Shown: positions 1-5,545 of the stretch, piece by piece
How the letters are laid out: each line of letters opens with the position of its first letter
How positions within the stretch are numbered: the stretch's first letter is position 1
Source: Fibrobacteraceae bacterium
Lineage (GTDB): Bacteria > Fibrobacterota > Fibrobacteria > Fibrobacterales > Fibrobacteraceae
Direction: 5' to 3'
DNA length: 5,944 nt
Assembly: GCA_023231365.1 (NCBI GenBank)
Contig: JALNVO010000172.1
Location: forward strand, 1 to 5,944
The notes under the pieces: model-generated
The model's input: only the letters and a program-made list of their open reading frames with translations
Told to the model about the DNA's origin: nothing
Database searches by the model: none
Program-made: the position numbers and the translations under genes

Positions 1-573
1 GGCGTCCGCGATCTTGGAAAGGAGCGCTTCGAGCTCTTCCTGTTCCGCACCTGTCAGTGCGGAGAACAGGTTCCGGTTCATTTCGCTCTTTTCCTCGTCG
101 AAATCGCGCGCACTTTTCTTTCCGAGTTCCGTGAGGGAAACGTCCACGGTGCGCCGGTCCTCCTTGTTCCGGAGTCTCGAAAGGAATCCGCCCGCTTCCG
201 CCTTTTCGAGAAGTTCGCTGAGGGATGCCGATTGGATTCCTGCGTATTCCTGGAGCTCGCGCTGCGTCATGGAGCCGTGGTGATGCAGAAAGTGCAGGAT
301 CCGTCCCTGCCCGCGCGCATGCCAGTAACGGTGATGCAGGATATGGGAGCAATAGAAGAACAGGTTCGTCAGGCGCTCTTCCCGTGATGCGGCTTCCGAA
401 GAGTCCTTTCCTGCGGCGGGCTTTTCCTTCAGCTTCTCATCCGGTTCCTGCGTCTTGTTCTTCTGGAGTTCCGCTTGATAGCGGCGTCCCCGTTCGCACC
501 CGAGATCGTCCACGGGGCAGTGATTGCGGCACAGGGGGCATCGGTTGTTTTCATTTTCGTTTGCGTTTTCCAT
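1..573 (-). CDS. MarR-family transcriptional repressor with N-terminal four-cysteine motif (3' end beyond window)
   Basis: A winged-helix DNA-binding repressor of the MarR family, 191 codons visible with no stop before the left edge. The start is the ATG at 573-571, supported by an AAAGGA ribosome site (586-581) seven bases upstream. Seen in the translation: residues 11-30 hold CPLC, then HCP, then GCERG (Cys12, Cys15, Cys19, Cys26). A charged Lys/Glu-rich linker (about 35-66) follows. The helix-turn-helix is about 102-134 (MTQRELQEYAGIQSASLSEL), and the wing carries the family signature KEDRRTVDVSLTELGKK (137-153). The C-terminal dimerisation helix begins near 172. MarR proteins are usually about 140-150 residues, so the first ~65 residues are an extension. 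Four closely spaced cysteines could bind zinc or an Fe-S cluster and act as a redox or metal sensor; this is inference. Two operator-like palindromes upstream suggest autoregulation. The family call is firm; the effector and target genes are unknown. Confidence 0.92.
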   Translation of the reverse strand, partial: MENANENENNRCPLCRNHCPVDDLGCERGRRYQAELQKNKTQEPDEKLKEKPAAGKDSSEAASREERLTNLFFYCSHILHHRYWHARGQGRILHFLHHHGSMTQRELQEYAGIQSASLSELLEKAEAGGFLSRLRNKEDRRTVDVSLTELGKKSARDFDEEKSEMNRNLFSALTGAEQEELEALLSKIADA

Positions 574-596
574 AGTTTTTTCCTTTGAACGGAGCG

Positions 597-624
597 CCTT
601 CGGGGTTCCGGTTTTCCCCGGAGG
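597..624 (-). promoter_or_regulatory. GC-rich stem-loop in the marR leader
   Basis: The arms at 597-605 (CCTTCGGGG) and 616-624 (CCCCGGAGG) can pair over nine positions around a 10-base loop. In the marR transcript one of these pairs is a C/A mismatch. It lies between the predicted transcription start near 640 and the ribosome site at 586-581, so it would form in the 5' untranslated leader. No T-run follows, so it is not a standard intrinsic terminator. It may stabilise the message or affect translation, but no function is shown. Confidence 0.4.
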
Positions 625-646
625 CATCCCTTTAATTTAGGGTAAA

Positions 647-675
647 TTTATAATTGCAAGGTACCTAGCGATCAA
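647..675 (-). promoter_or_regulatory. Predicted sigma70-type promoter of marR
   Basis: Read on the minus strand, TTGATC (675-670) serves as -35 and TATAAA (652-647) as -10, separated by exactly 17 bases. Transcription would start near 640, giving a leader of about 65 bases to the ATG at 573. The operator-like palindrome at 654-671 fills the spacer, so bound repressor would directly block RNA polymerase. This is the best promoter I can see in the window. Confidence 0.65.
654..671. promoter_or_regulatory. Operator 1, probable MarR binding site
   Basis: TTGCAAGGTACCTAGCGA is an imperfect 18-bp palindrome centred on AGGTACCT; 14 of 18 positions match its reverse complement. It lies inside the spacer of the marR promoter and recurs almost unchanged at 697-714. 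MarR dimers typically bind palindromes of about this size, often in their own promoter, so autoregulation is the likely role. Binding by this particular protein is inferred from position. Confidence 0.6.
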
Positions 676-681
676 TATATC
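676..681 (+). promoter_or_regulatory. Weak candidate -10 of a divergent (rightward) promoter
   Basis: On the plus strand, TTGCAA (654-659) could serve as -35 and TATATC (676-681) as -10 with a 16-base spacer. This start would point rightward into the IS remnant. Operator 1 overlaps the -35 and operator 2 lies just downstream of the start, as expected for a repressed divergent promoter. The -10 is a poor match, so this remains tentative. Confidence 0.25.
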
Positions 682-696
682 TCTTTCTGTTTCTAT

Positions 697-714
697 TTGC
701 AAGGTACCTAGTGA
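697..714. promoter_or_regulatory. Operator 2, second copy of the probable MarR site
   Basis: TTGCAAGGTACCTAGTGA shares its first 15 bases exactly with operator 1. The copies are in the same orientation and 43 bp apart, about four helical turns, which would place two dimers on the same face of the DNA. This copy is upstream of the marR -35, so it more likely serves cooperative binding or a divergent gene. The left end of the IS element begins only 20 bp to the right. Confidence 0.55.
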
Positions 715-733
715 AATATTTTTTTAAGGCGAT

Positions 734-745
734 TGTAGCCCCCCT
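734..745 (+). repeat. Left terminal inverted repeat of the IS element
   Basis: TGTAGCCCCCCT pairs with the right end at 1294-1305 with one mismatch. It starts with TG, as IS3-family ends usually do. Confidence 0.7.
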
Positions 746-804
746 AAAAATAAGCAGAGCCATAAGTAGAGAGCCCTGCCGGAAACAAGCCGGAAAACGA
801 GACC

Positions 805-1291
805 ATAGCGGCGTGGCTCACCAGCCTGACAAAATACCACAAGAGGTGGGGCTTCGGGCTCTGCTATTATTATCTCAGGAACGAGAAGGGATTCCAGTGA
901 AACCACAAGCGCATCCGCAGGGAGAAGCCCGAGGCGCTGGCCGTGCCGACGGGCCCGAACGAGATGTAATCGATGGACTTCATGAGCGACAGCCTCAAGC
1001 ACGGGCGCCCGTTCCGCACGTTCAACGTGATCGACGACTACGACCGCGCATCCCTGTGCGTTGACGTGGACTTCTCGCTGCCGTCGGTGCGCGTGATCCG
1101 GAGCCTTGAGCAGATCTTCGAATGGCGGGGCAAACCGGACATCCGCATACATCGAAAGGTTCAACAGGACTGCGCGCCACAAAAGGCTCTGGATCTATAA
1201 TAATAACGAACGTCCTCATACGTCCATCGGAGGCATCCCTCCCATGAGAATGCCTGCAGGACTGAAAAACTCTACCTTAGGCTCCCCTTAA
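805..1291 (+). pseudogene. IS3-family orfB transposase (DDE) remnant, broken
   Basis: Conserved orfB blocks are readable in order. First comes AAWLTSLTKYHKRWGFGLCYYYLRNEKGF (about 808-894, frame 1). After an in-frame TGA at 898 come NHKRI and REKPEALAVPTGPNE, then a TAA at 967. Next is SMDFMSDSLKHGRPFRTFNVIDDYDRASL (970 on), running through RGKPDIR to about 1146. The reading then jumps to frame 2 with AYIERFNRT, RLWIYNNNERPHTS and IGGIPPMRM, ending at the TAA 1289-1291 inside the right inverted repeat. Both stops stand where family members have tryptophan. The jump at about 1146 removes the block containing the second catalytic Asp (usually DNGPE), while the first Asp (codon 976) and the Glu (codon 1154) remain. 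Shorter gaps follow NHKRI and RTARHK. orfA and the orfB start are missing. The protein cannot be functional. Confidence 0.85.
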
Positions 1292-1293
1292 AA

Positions 1294-1305
1294 AGGGGGG
1301 GTACA
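1294..1305 (-). repeat. Right terminal inverted repeat of the IS element
   Basis: On the minus strand this reads TGTACCCCCCCT, matching the left end at 734-745 at 11 of 12 bases. The orfB remnant ends just before it, as is usual in IS3 elements. Confidence 0.7.
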
Positions 1306-1308
1306 ATC

Positions 1309-1410
1309 AAGTGATTAACGCGGATGAAAACGCAGGAGCTTTCTTTCTAGCTTAAAGCCCGCTTTTAGTATTAAAATTTCAGAAATTTAAAAATGATGGA
1401 AAAACAGATG
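1309..1410 (-). other. Short gap 3' of the binding-protein gene with weak hairpin and AT palindrome
   Basis: This gap between the IS element and the binding-protein stop holds a 7-bp stem with one mismatch (1351-1357 with 1362-1368, loop CCCG). It also holds an AT-rich palindrome AAATTTC-A-GAAATTT (1374-1388), extendable to 1371-1391 with one mismatch. Neither is followed by a T-run in the direction of the gene, so I cannot call a confident terminator. Confidence 0.3.
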
Positions 1411-2478
1411 TTAATTTCTTTCCTCATAAATCTGAGCGCGCGTTATCCGGTCATTCAGAAAAATTTTCGAGAAAAACGTTTTCGTCTCTTTTTCAAAATC
1501 CAGTTTCACAATATCCGGATAAAGCGTCGTCGCGGTCCACACAAGCCCGAGGAGACATGGAATTCCATCAAGTCGTTCAAAATTCAAGGAAGCGTAGACC
1601 CGTTTGTTTCTTACCGCATTAATGGTTGCCCATTTCGGATCCAACAGAATTTCATCCCGCCCTCTACCGGTACAGGTAATGATCACGTCCGGATTCCATT
1701 GCAGGATTTCTTCCATCGGAGTCACTATCGACTCGTTTTCTTCATGCTGAGCTGTCAATGGATTGACATCATAAAAATTGATTCCCCCGGCGGATCTTAT
1801 GATAGACGCCATAATCGTTCTGTTGCCGACCGTGGAATTGATGTTGGATTGAGCGAAATAAACCTTCAGTCTTTTTTTATCTGGAATTTTCGATGTCATT
1901 GACGTTACTTTGGTCAAGACTCCGTGCCAATAATCCGCGAGCTCATTTCCTTCTTTCGCATTCCCTACAAGTTCCCCGATGAATCGCCATGATTTTTCAT
2001 AGTCATCTAGACTATTTTTCGATGTAGCAACAACAGGAACCAAAAAATCAGTCTGTTCCTTGTCAAGATTTGGATCTTTACTTAATGAGATAACAATATC
2101 AGGCTTTATTTTCAGAATCTGTTCCCGGCTCACCCCAACGTGAAATTCCGCTGTGACGGGGAGCTGAAAAAGATCCTTGACAGCATTGGAACTCAGAAAA
2201 GAAAATCGTTCTTTAAACTGTTTATCAATACTTATCAATTTTTCTGGAGCAAGCCGCCATACCATGTGACAGGGAACCGGATGAAGAGCGCTGATCCTAT
2301 TTGTCGAATCGGGGATCTTAATCTTGCGGCCCGCCATGTCGATGATCATCCGGTCATTCTGCCGGGTGTCATTCATCCCGATTTCCGGGGCTGCATTATG
2401 AGAAAATCGCTCCACTCCGATCAGGGCGAGCCCGATCAGGGGGACACAGAATAGAAGTGCTTTTTTATTTGCATTCAT
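1411..2478 (-). CDS. Periplasmic substrate-binding protein, iron/siderophore/cobalamin ABC-transporter class
   Basis: A 355-residue protein resembling the FecB/BtuF/CeuE/MolA type of binding proteins (Peripla_BP_2 fold). These capture a metal chelate, haem, cobalamin or oxyanion in the periplasm and deliver it to an ABC permease. Seen: a signal or anchor sequence with KK at 5-6 and a hydrophobic run at about 7-22 with no lipobox cysteine. Then come the family opening IDMAGRKIKIPDSTNRISAL (46-65), LAPEKLISID (76-85), IKPDIVISL (124-132), FAQSNINSTVGNRTIMASII (208-227), AGGIN (230-234) and the C-lobe block PMEEILQWNPDVIIT (254-268). The length suits the family. The start at 2478 is the only ATG that includes the signal sequence, but no clear ribosome site precedes it. 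It is divergent from the receptor gene at 2882, which points to siderophore or related uptake. The permease and ATPase are not in the window. The gene is visibly more AT-rich than marR or the receptor, a possible sign of transfer. Ligand unknown. Confidence 0.88.
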   Translation of the reverse strand: MNANKKALLFCVPLIGLALIGVERFSHNAAPEIGMNDTRQNDRMIIDMAGRKIKIPDSTNRISALHPVPCHMVWRLAPEKLISIDKQFKERFSFLSSNAVKDLFQLPVTAEFHVGVSREQILKIKPDIVISLSKDPNLDKEQTDFLVPVVATSKNSLDDYEKSWRFIGELVGNAKEGNELADYWHGVLTKVTSMTSKIPDKKRLKVYFAQSNINSTVGNRTIMASIIRSAGGINFYDVNPLTAQHEENESIVTPMEEILQWNPDVIITCTGRGRDEILLDPKWATINAVRNKRVYASLNFERLDGIPCLLGLVWTATTLYPDIVKLDFEKETKTFFSKIFLNDRITRAQIYEERN

Positions 2479-2521
2479 TGAAAGCGCCGTCCGTATTTTT
2501 CAAGCAAATAATGCCTGTGCA

Positions 2522-2554
2522 GATCGGGACAAGACAATCTGCTTGTGTCCGACC
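2522..2554. other. Strong imperfect hairpin upstream of the binding-protein gene
   Basis: The arms GATCGGGACAAG (2522-2533) and CTTGTGTCCGACC (2542-2554) pair as five plus six base pairs, separated by a small 1x2 internal loop, with an 8-base apical loop. No T-run follows on either strand, so it does not look like an intrinsic terminator. It starts 44 bases upstream of the binding-protein ATG and could lie in its leader RNA or be a protein-binding inverted repeat. It overlaps the only weak leftward promoter candidate. Confidence 0.45.
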
Positions 2555-2614
2555 GTCTTCCGTTCGCCTTTTAGCAAATACCATGCCTTCCTAACAGAAG
2601 GGGAGGAATGTTGA

Positions 2615-2824
2615 CTACGTTTCCTCTAAACGTGAATTTTCCCTTCTCATTCGGAATGCATGTTCTTTTATGTACTTGTTAATGACTTCTTTTGTCCCCA
2701 TACGTACACTCTTCATGAAATAGGGATTGTTCCATAAATCGGATTCTTGCTTTTCCCGGGTATGGACGGACTTTGCTCTGAGCCATTCGCGACTGTAGCG
2801 GTCGGAACGATTACGCGACGGCAC
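2615..2824 (-). CDS. Doubtful small hypothetical ORF, 69 codons, GTG start
   Basis: An open frame from a GTG at 2824 to a TAG at 2617-2615 encodes a highly charged peptide rich in Arg, Lys and Glu, without a membrane segment, signal peptide or motif I recognise. No ribosome site precedes the GTG or the internal ATGs. It sits in the interval that must hold the promoters of both divergent genes. It may be a chance ORF, a fragment of a lost gene, or a small cytoplasmic protein. I include it only because of its length and strand agreement with the binding-protein gene. Confidence 0.2.
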   Translation of the reverse strand: MPSRNRSDRYSREWLRAKSVHTREKQESDLWNNPYFMKSVRMGTKEVINKYIKEHAFRMRRENSRLEET

Positions 2825-2868
2825 GGCGATTGCTTAGATGTTCATCCTGAGATCTGAGTTCCGTTAAA

Positions 2869-2874
2869 AAGGAG
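2869..2874 (+). promoter_or_regulatory. Ribosome binding site deciding the receptor start
   Basis: AAGGAG, extended leftward by A residues, lies seven bases before the ATG at 2882. This near-ideal site fixes the upstream start and rules against the later in-frame ATGs, even though that leaves a long stretch before the signal peptide core. Confidence 0.8.
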
Positions 2875-2881
2875 AAACGAA

Positions 2882-5161
2882 ATGACTCTAATGAACAAGG
2901 CCGGATCACAGGCAGAAGATCCGTTGATGCTTACAGGCAAAAAAATGAAAATATCACAGACATCTGAAGGCGACCGGGCATCGCTTTTTCACCATGCAGC
3001 GGGTGCAATGTTCCTTTCGCTGTGCGTTCCTTTTCTTGCCCACGGCACCCCGGCCGATTCCGGCGCGGTGTCGCAAGCGATTGATTCCAGCAGGGCCCCG
3101 CAACTGCTGGGCGAACTAGTCGTGCAAGCGGAGAAAATCCCGACGGCCAAAGGGGAAAAGATGCGAGTCGATTCCGTTTCGACAGGAACACTCGGAAAAG
3201 AACGGCTTCAGGACGTGCCGCGGTCGGTTTTTGTGAGCACGGACAAGTTCATCAAGGATCAGCAGGCGCAGTACGTCCAAGACGTGTTGCGCACCGACCC
3301 GAACGTCACGCACCTCACCGGCAGCAACACGACGGCCGGCGGCTCCAGTTTCTCGCTCCGCGGTTTTAAAGATGGAACGGTGGACCTCGTCGACGGGCTT
3401 ACCGCAAACTCCCGCGTTCCCGTGGAGGACAAGGAATCGATCGAGGTAATCAGCGGTCCTGCGAGTTTCCTCTACGGCATGAACAAGCCGGGCGGAAGTA
3501 TCAACTACGTTCTAAAACGACCCACGGATACGACGTTTGTCAGCGCAACGGTAGGTGACTACGGTGGAGAACAGGGCTACATGCAGGGTGATGTCGGCGG
3601 TCCGCTGCTCGGTGGAAAGTACGGTTACCGGATAAACGCCCTTTACGTGGATAGAGGAGAGACCGGAGTCAAGGATCAGACACACGAACGGAATCTGTTG
3701 AGCGGAGTCCTGGATATAAATACCATCCCCAATACAAAAATTTCCCTAGATGCTTCGCACTACTACGTGGATGTGGAACACGGCGACAACAACTTTTCGC
3801 TGGGGAGCAAGGTAACGAAGGTTCCGGATGCCCCGGACGCCTCGACGAACTACATGCCTTCCTACAGTTCGGCTCCGACTCTCGTCAACCGTGTGGGGGC
3901 GACACTGTCCACAGAAATCACTCCCTTCCTGAAGCTGCGTTCCAACCTGCGCTGGCTCGACAAGGAATCGCGCCGTCTGACCGGTACCGCCAAAATCATA
4001 AACAACGATGGCGACTTCACGATGTCGCGCAACAACTACGACCAAGACGAGATTTTCCTCCAAGGGAATACCTATCTTGAAGCGGATTTCAAAACGTTTG
4101 GAATATCCCACACGGCCACGGTTGGCGTGCTCGGCATACATCGTACATCAAGGTTTGCTTACCCGTATGCCTGCTACTCCACCGGCTACAAAGTCTCCTA
4201 TTCCGGGACGAACAACCTGTATGACCTGCAGCCCTGGCCGAGCGACAGCGGAAACATTGTCGCAAGCCATAACCCCGATGTGACAAATGAAAGAAACTGG
4301 ACGACCGACGCTCTATTGTCCGACAAAATGGATATAGGCTCGCACTGGTCGCTTGATCTTGGAATGGCTTGGATGCATATTGATGATCAGCAGTGGTATT
4401 TATATGAAGATGCGAGCGAGATAAGACAGCCGACCTACAAAAAGGATGCTTTTACGCCGATGGCCTCGCTTTCCTTCAAGCCGATTTCTGCGCTGTCCAC
4501 TTACGTCTCATACGCCGAGGGACTGCGGGAAGGCCCAACGGCTCCGGATAATGCGAACAATGCAGGCGAGACGCTTGCCCCCTATCGTACCCGCCAGGTC
4601 GAAGGCGGTATCAAGGGACATGTGTATAAGCTGGACTTGGCGACGGCTCTCTTCTGGGCAACCACTGCCAACGCTTACACGGACGCGGGCACGAATGAAT
4701 ACGTGGAGGACGGTCGCCAAGTAAGCAAGGGCGTTGAAGTCACGGCGGCCGGAGGCATCGGGCCCTATCTGACTCTCGGCGGGGGCTTCACCGTTCTCAC
4801 GGCTGAGGTGACGGAGGCCGCCGCAGATTCACTTGAAGGAAAGACCCCTGTGAGTGTTCCCAAACGGGTAGCGAAACTCTACAGTGAATTAGCCATACCC
4901 TTTTTCCCGCGGCTCTTTGTGAGTGGAGATGTTTCCTATACGGATGAAGTCTATGTGGATAATATGAACAACGTGTCCATTCCCAAGGTAATCGTTGGCG
5001 ATGCCGGGCTGCGTTATGTGCAACCTCTGCAAAGTCACGAACTGGTGTTCCGCGCTCATGTCACCAACATCACGGACAAAGACTACTGGATCAGTAATGG
5101 AACTACCCTCAGCCTGGGAAATCCGCGCACCTTCGCGGGCTCGGTGACGTTCACTCTGTAA
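2882..5161 (+). CDS. TonB-dependent outer-membrane siderophore-type receptor
   Basis: A complete 759-residue gated beta-barrel that imports iron chelates or similar ligands across the outer membrane using TonB/ExbBD energy. Seen in order: a polar N-terminal stretch (1-38); a signal-peptide hydrophobic core at about 39-53 (AAGAMFLSLCVPFLA), with cleavage likely near 55-58; and a TonB-box-like GELVVQAE (77-84). The plug domain covers about 112-212, with DVPRSVFVST (111-120), VQDVLRTDPNV (132-142), FSLRGF (157-162), DLVDGL (168-173), EVISGPASFLYGMNKPGG (188-205) and INYVLKRP (207-214). A barrel rich in alternating strands follows, ending in NPRTFAGSVTFTL. The plug motifs match the siderophore-receptor branch (FhuA/FpvA/FecA-like). 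A strong AAGGAG fixes the start. The divergent binding protein fits the next step of uptake. The signal peptide begins unusually late for this family. The substrate cannot be told from sequence alone. Confidence 0.95.
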   Translation: MTLMNKAGSQAEDPLMLTGKKMKISQTSEGDRASLFHHAAGAMFLSLCVPFLAHGTPADSGAVSQAIDSSRAPQLLGELVVQAEKIPTAKGEKMRVDSVSTGTLGKERLQDVPRSVFVSTDKFIKDQQAQYVQDVLRTDPNVTHLTGSNTTAGGSSFSLRGFKDGTVDLVDGLTANSRVPVEDKESIEVISGPASFLYGMNKPGGSINYVLKRPTDTTFVSATVGDYGGEQGYMQGDVGGPLLGGKYGYRINALYVDRGETGVKDQTHERNLLSGVLDINTIPNTKISLDASHYYVDVEHGDNNFSLGSKVTKVPDAPDASTNYMPSYSSAPTLVNRVGATLSTEITPFLKLRSNLRWLDKESRRLTGTAKIINNDGDFTMSRNNYDQDEIFLQGNTYLEADFKTFGISHTATVGVLGIHRTSRFAYPYACYSTGYKVSYSGTNNLYDLQPWPSDSGNIVASHNPDVTNERNWTTDALLSDKMDIGSHWSLDLGMAWMHIDDQQWYLYEDASEIRQPTYKKDAFTPMASLSFKPISALSTYVSYAEGLREGPTAPDNANNAGETLAPYRTRQVEGGIKGHVYKLDLATALFWATTANAYTDAGTNEYVEDGRQVSKGVEVTAAGGIGPYLTLGGGFTVLTAEVTEAAADSLEGKTPVSVPKRVAKLYSELAIPFFPRLFVSGDVSYTDEVYVDNMNNVSIPKVIVGDAGLRYVQPLQSHELVFRAHVTNITDKDYWISNGTTLSLGNPRTFAGSVTFTL

Positions 5162-5201
5162 AGGGCACCTCTAAAAACTCAATTTTTATGGAGAGAACCC
5201 G

Positions 5202-5219
5202 GTTCCCTTTTTAGGGAAC
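5202..5219 (+). terminator. Hairpin after the receptor gene, possible weak terminator
   Basis: GTTCCCT (5202-5208) pairs perfectly with AGGGAAC (5213-5219) around a TTTT loop, 41 bases after the receptor stop. There is no T-run after the stem, so classical termination is uncertain. GAACC (5195-5199) could pair instead with GGTTC (5201-5205), an alternative fold that would leave CCTTTTT downstream, though its loop would be very tight. Confidence 0.35.
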
Positions 5220-5348
5220 GTCAGGATTCAAAGAGCCGGACTCTAGGCGAAGAGCGTTCAAGCCGAGCATCTCAAGTAGCGAACTCGTTCGCTATCAAGA
5301 CCTGAGGCACCGAAGCGGATGCCGAAGGCATCAATACAGAGAGTATGT

Positions 5349-5423
5349 ACGCTTCGCGTCACCACTGCGGTTCGGTCATACAACCAAGCAAGCGCGGTTA
5401 TATGACACTCAATTTGGGCGATT
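5349..5423. repeat. Interspersed structured repeat R, copy 1
   Basis: About 75 bp beginning ACGCTTCGCGTCA and ending CTCAATTTGGGCGATT, with TTCGGTCATAC between; copy 2 is at 5861-5932. It contains a small hairpin (ACGC/GCGT, loop TTC, 5349-5359). A long hairpin follows: GTCATACAACC (5375-5385) against GGTTATATGAC (5396-5406), ten of eleven positions paired, with a 10-base loop. The end segments are conserved between copies while the middle differs. No protein reading is sensible. Confidence 0.65.
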
Positions 5424-5545
5424 GTAGCCACCTTTTCGTTTGCGCACTGTCGGAGCAACTGGCTTTGTGCATGCAAGCATGCCCGCAGCTCTCGTTTTGG
5501 CCGACAATCGTTTCTGCTCCCATTCATTTCACGAATTTCTTTCGT

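Larger units (their letters stand above)
734..1305 (+). mobile_element. Decayed, internally deleted IS3-family insertion sequence
   Basis: The ends are inverted repeats: TGTAGCCCCCCT (734-745) on the left, and TGTACCCCCCCT when the right end (1305-1294) is read on the minus strand, 11 of 12 identical. The flanking GAT/ATC extends the match to 14 of 15. The interior matches an IS3-type orfB. The element spans about 572 bp, while complete IS3 elements are typically about 1.2-1.5 kb. orfA is absent and orfB is broken. IS3 elements normally make 3-4 bp target duplications; none is clear here because the flanks read GAT and ATC. It cannot move by itself but could in principle be mobilised in trans if a related active copy exists. 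It lies between the marR operators and the binding-protein gene. Confidence 0.8.
2479..2881. promoter_or_regulatory. Divergent intergenic region between binding-protein and receptor genes
   Basis: These 403 bases must carry the promoters of both divergent genes. I see no convincing Fur box (no GATAATGATAATCATTATC-like run) and no strong -35/-10 pair for either gene. A weak leftward candidate is TTGTCT (-35, 2537-2532) with CATTAT (-10, 2513-2508), spacer 18. Other content: an imperfect hairpin at 2522-2554; AGCAAATA followed by ATGCC at 2503-2515 and again at 2573-2587, flanking that hairpin; and a doubtful small ORF. For iron-uptake genes iron control would be expected, but nothing here proves it. 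Confidence 0.5.

Noticed and set aside
619..631. Shared 13-mer CGGAGGCATCCCT in the marR leader and in the transposase remnant (1228-1240)
   Set aside because: In the transposase it encodes the conserved Gly-Gly-Ile-Pro, so it has its own explanation; the match does not extend and is probably chance.
728..740. Shared 13-mer GGCGATTGTAGCC at the IS left end and at 5417-5429 in repeat R
   Set aside because: One 13-base match within 6 kb can readily arise by chance, and the second copy of repeat R does not keep the GTAGCC part.
724..1182. Open frame of 152 codons on the minus strand
   Set aside because: It is antisense to the transposase remnant, whose conserved blocks on the plus strand explain the sequence.
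2479..2881. Cobalamin riboswitch or Fur box upstream of the uptake genes
   Set aside because: I looked for a B12-box-like conserved core and for a Fur-type palindrome on both strands and found no convincing match.
3746..4141. Open frame of 131 codons on the minus strand inside the receptor gene
   Set aside because: It is a shadow of the receptor coding sequence, with no start signals and no recognisable features.
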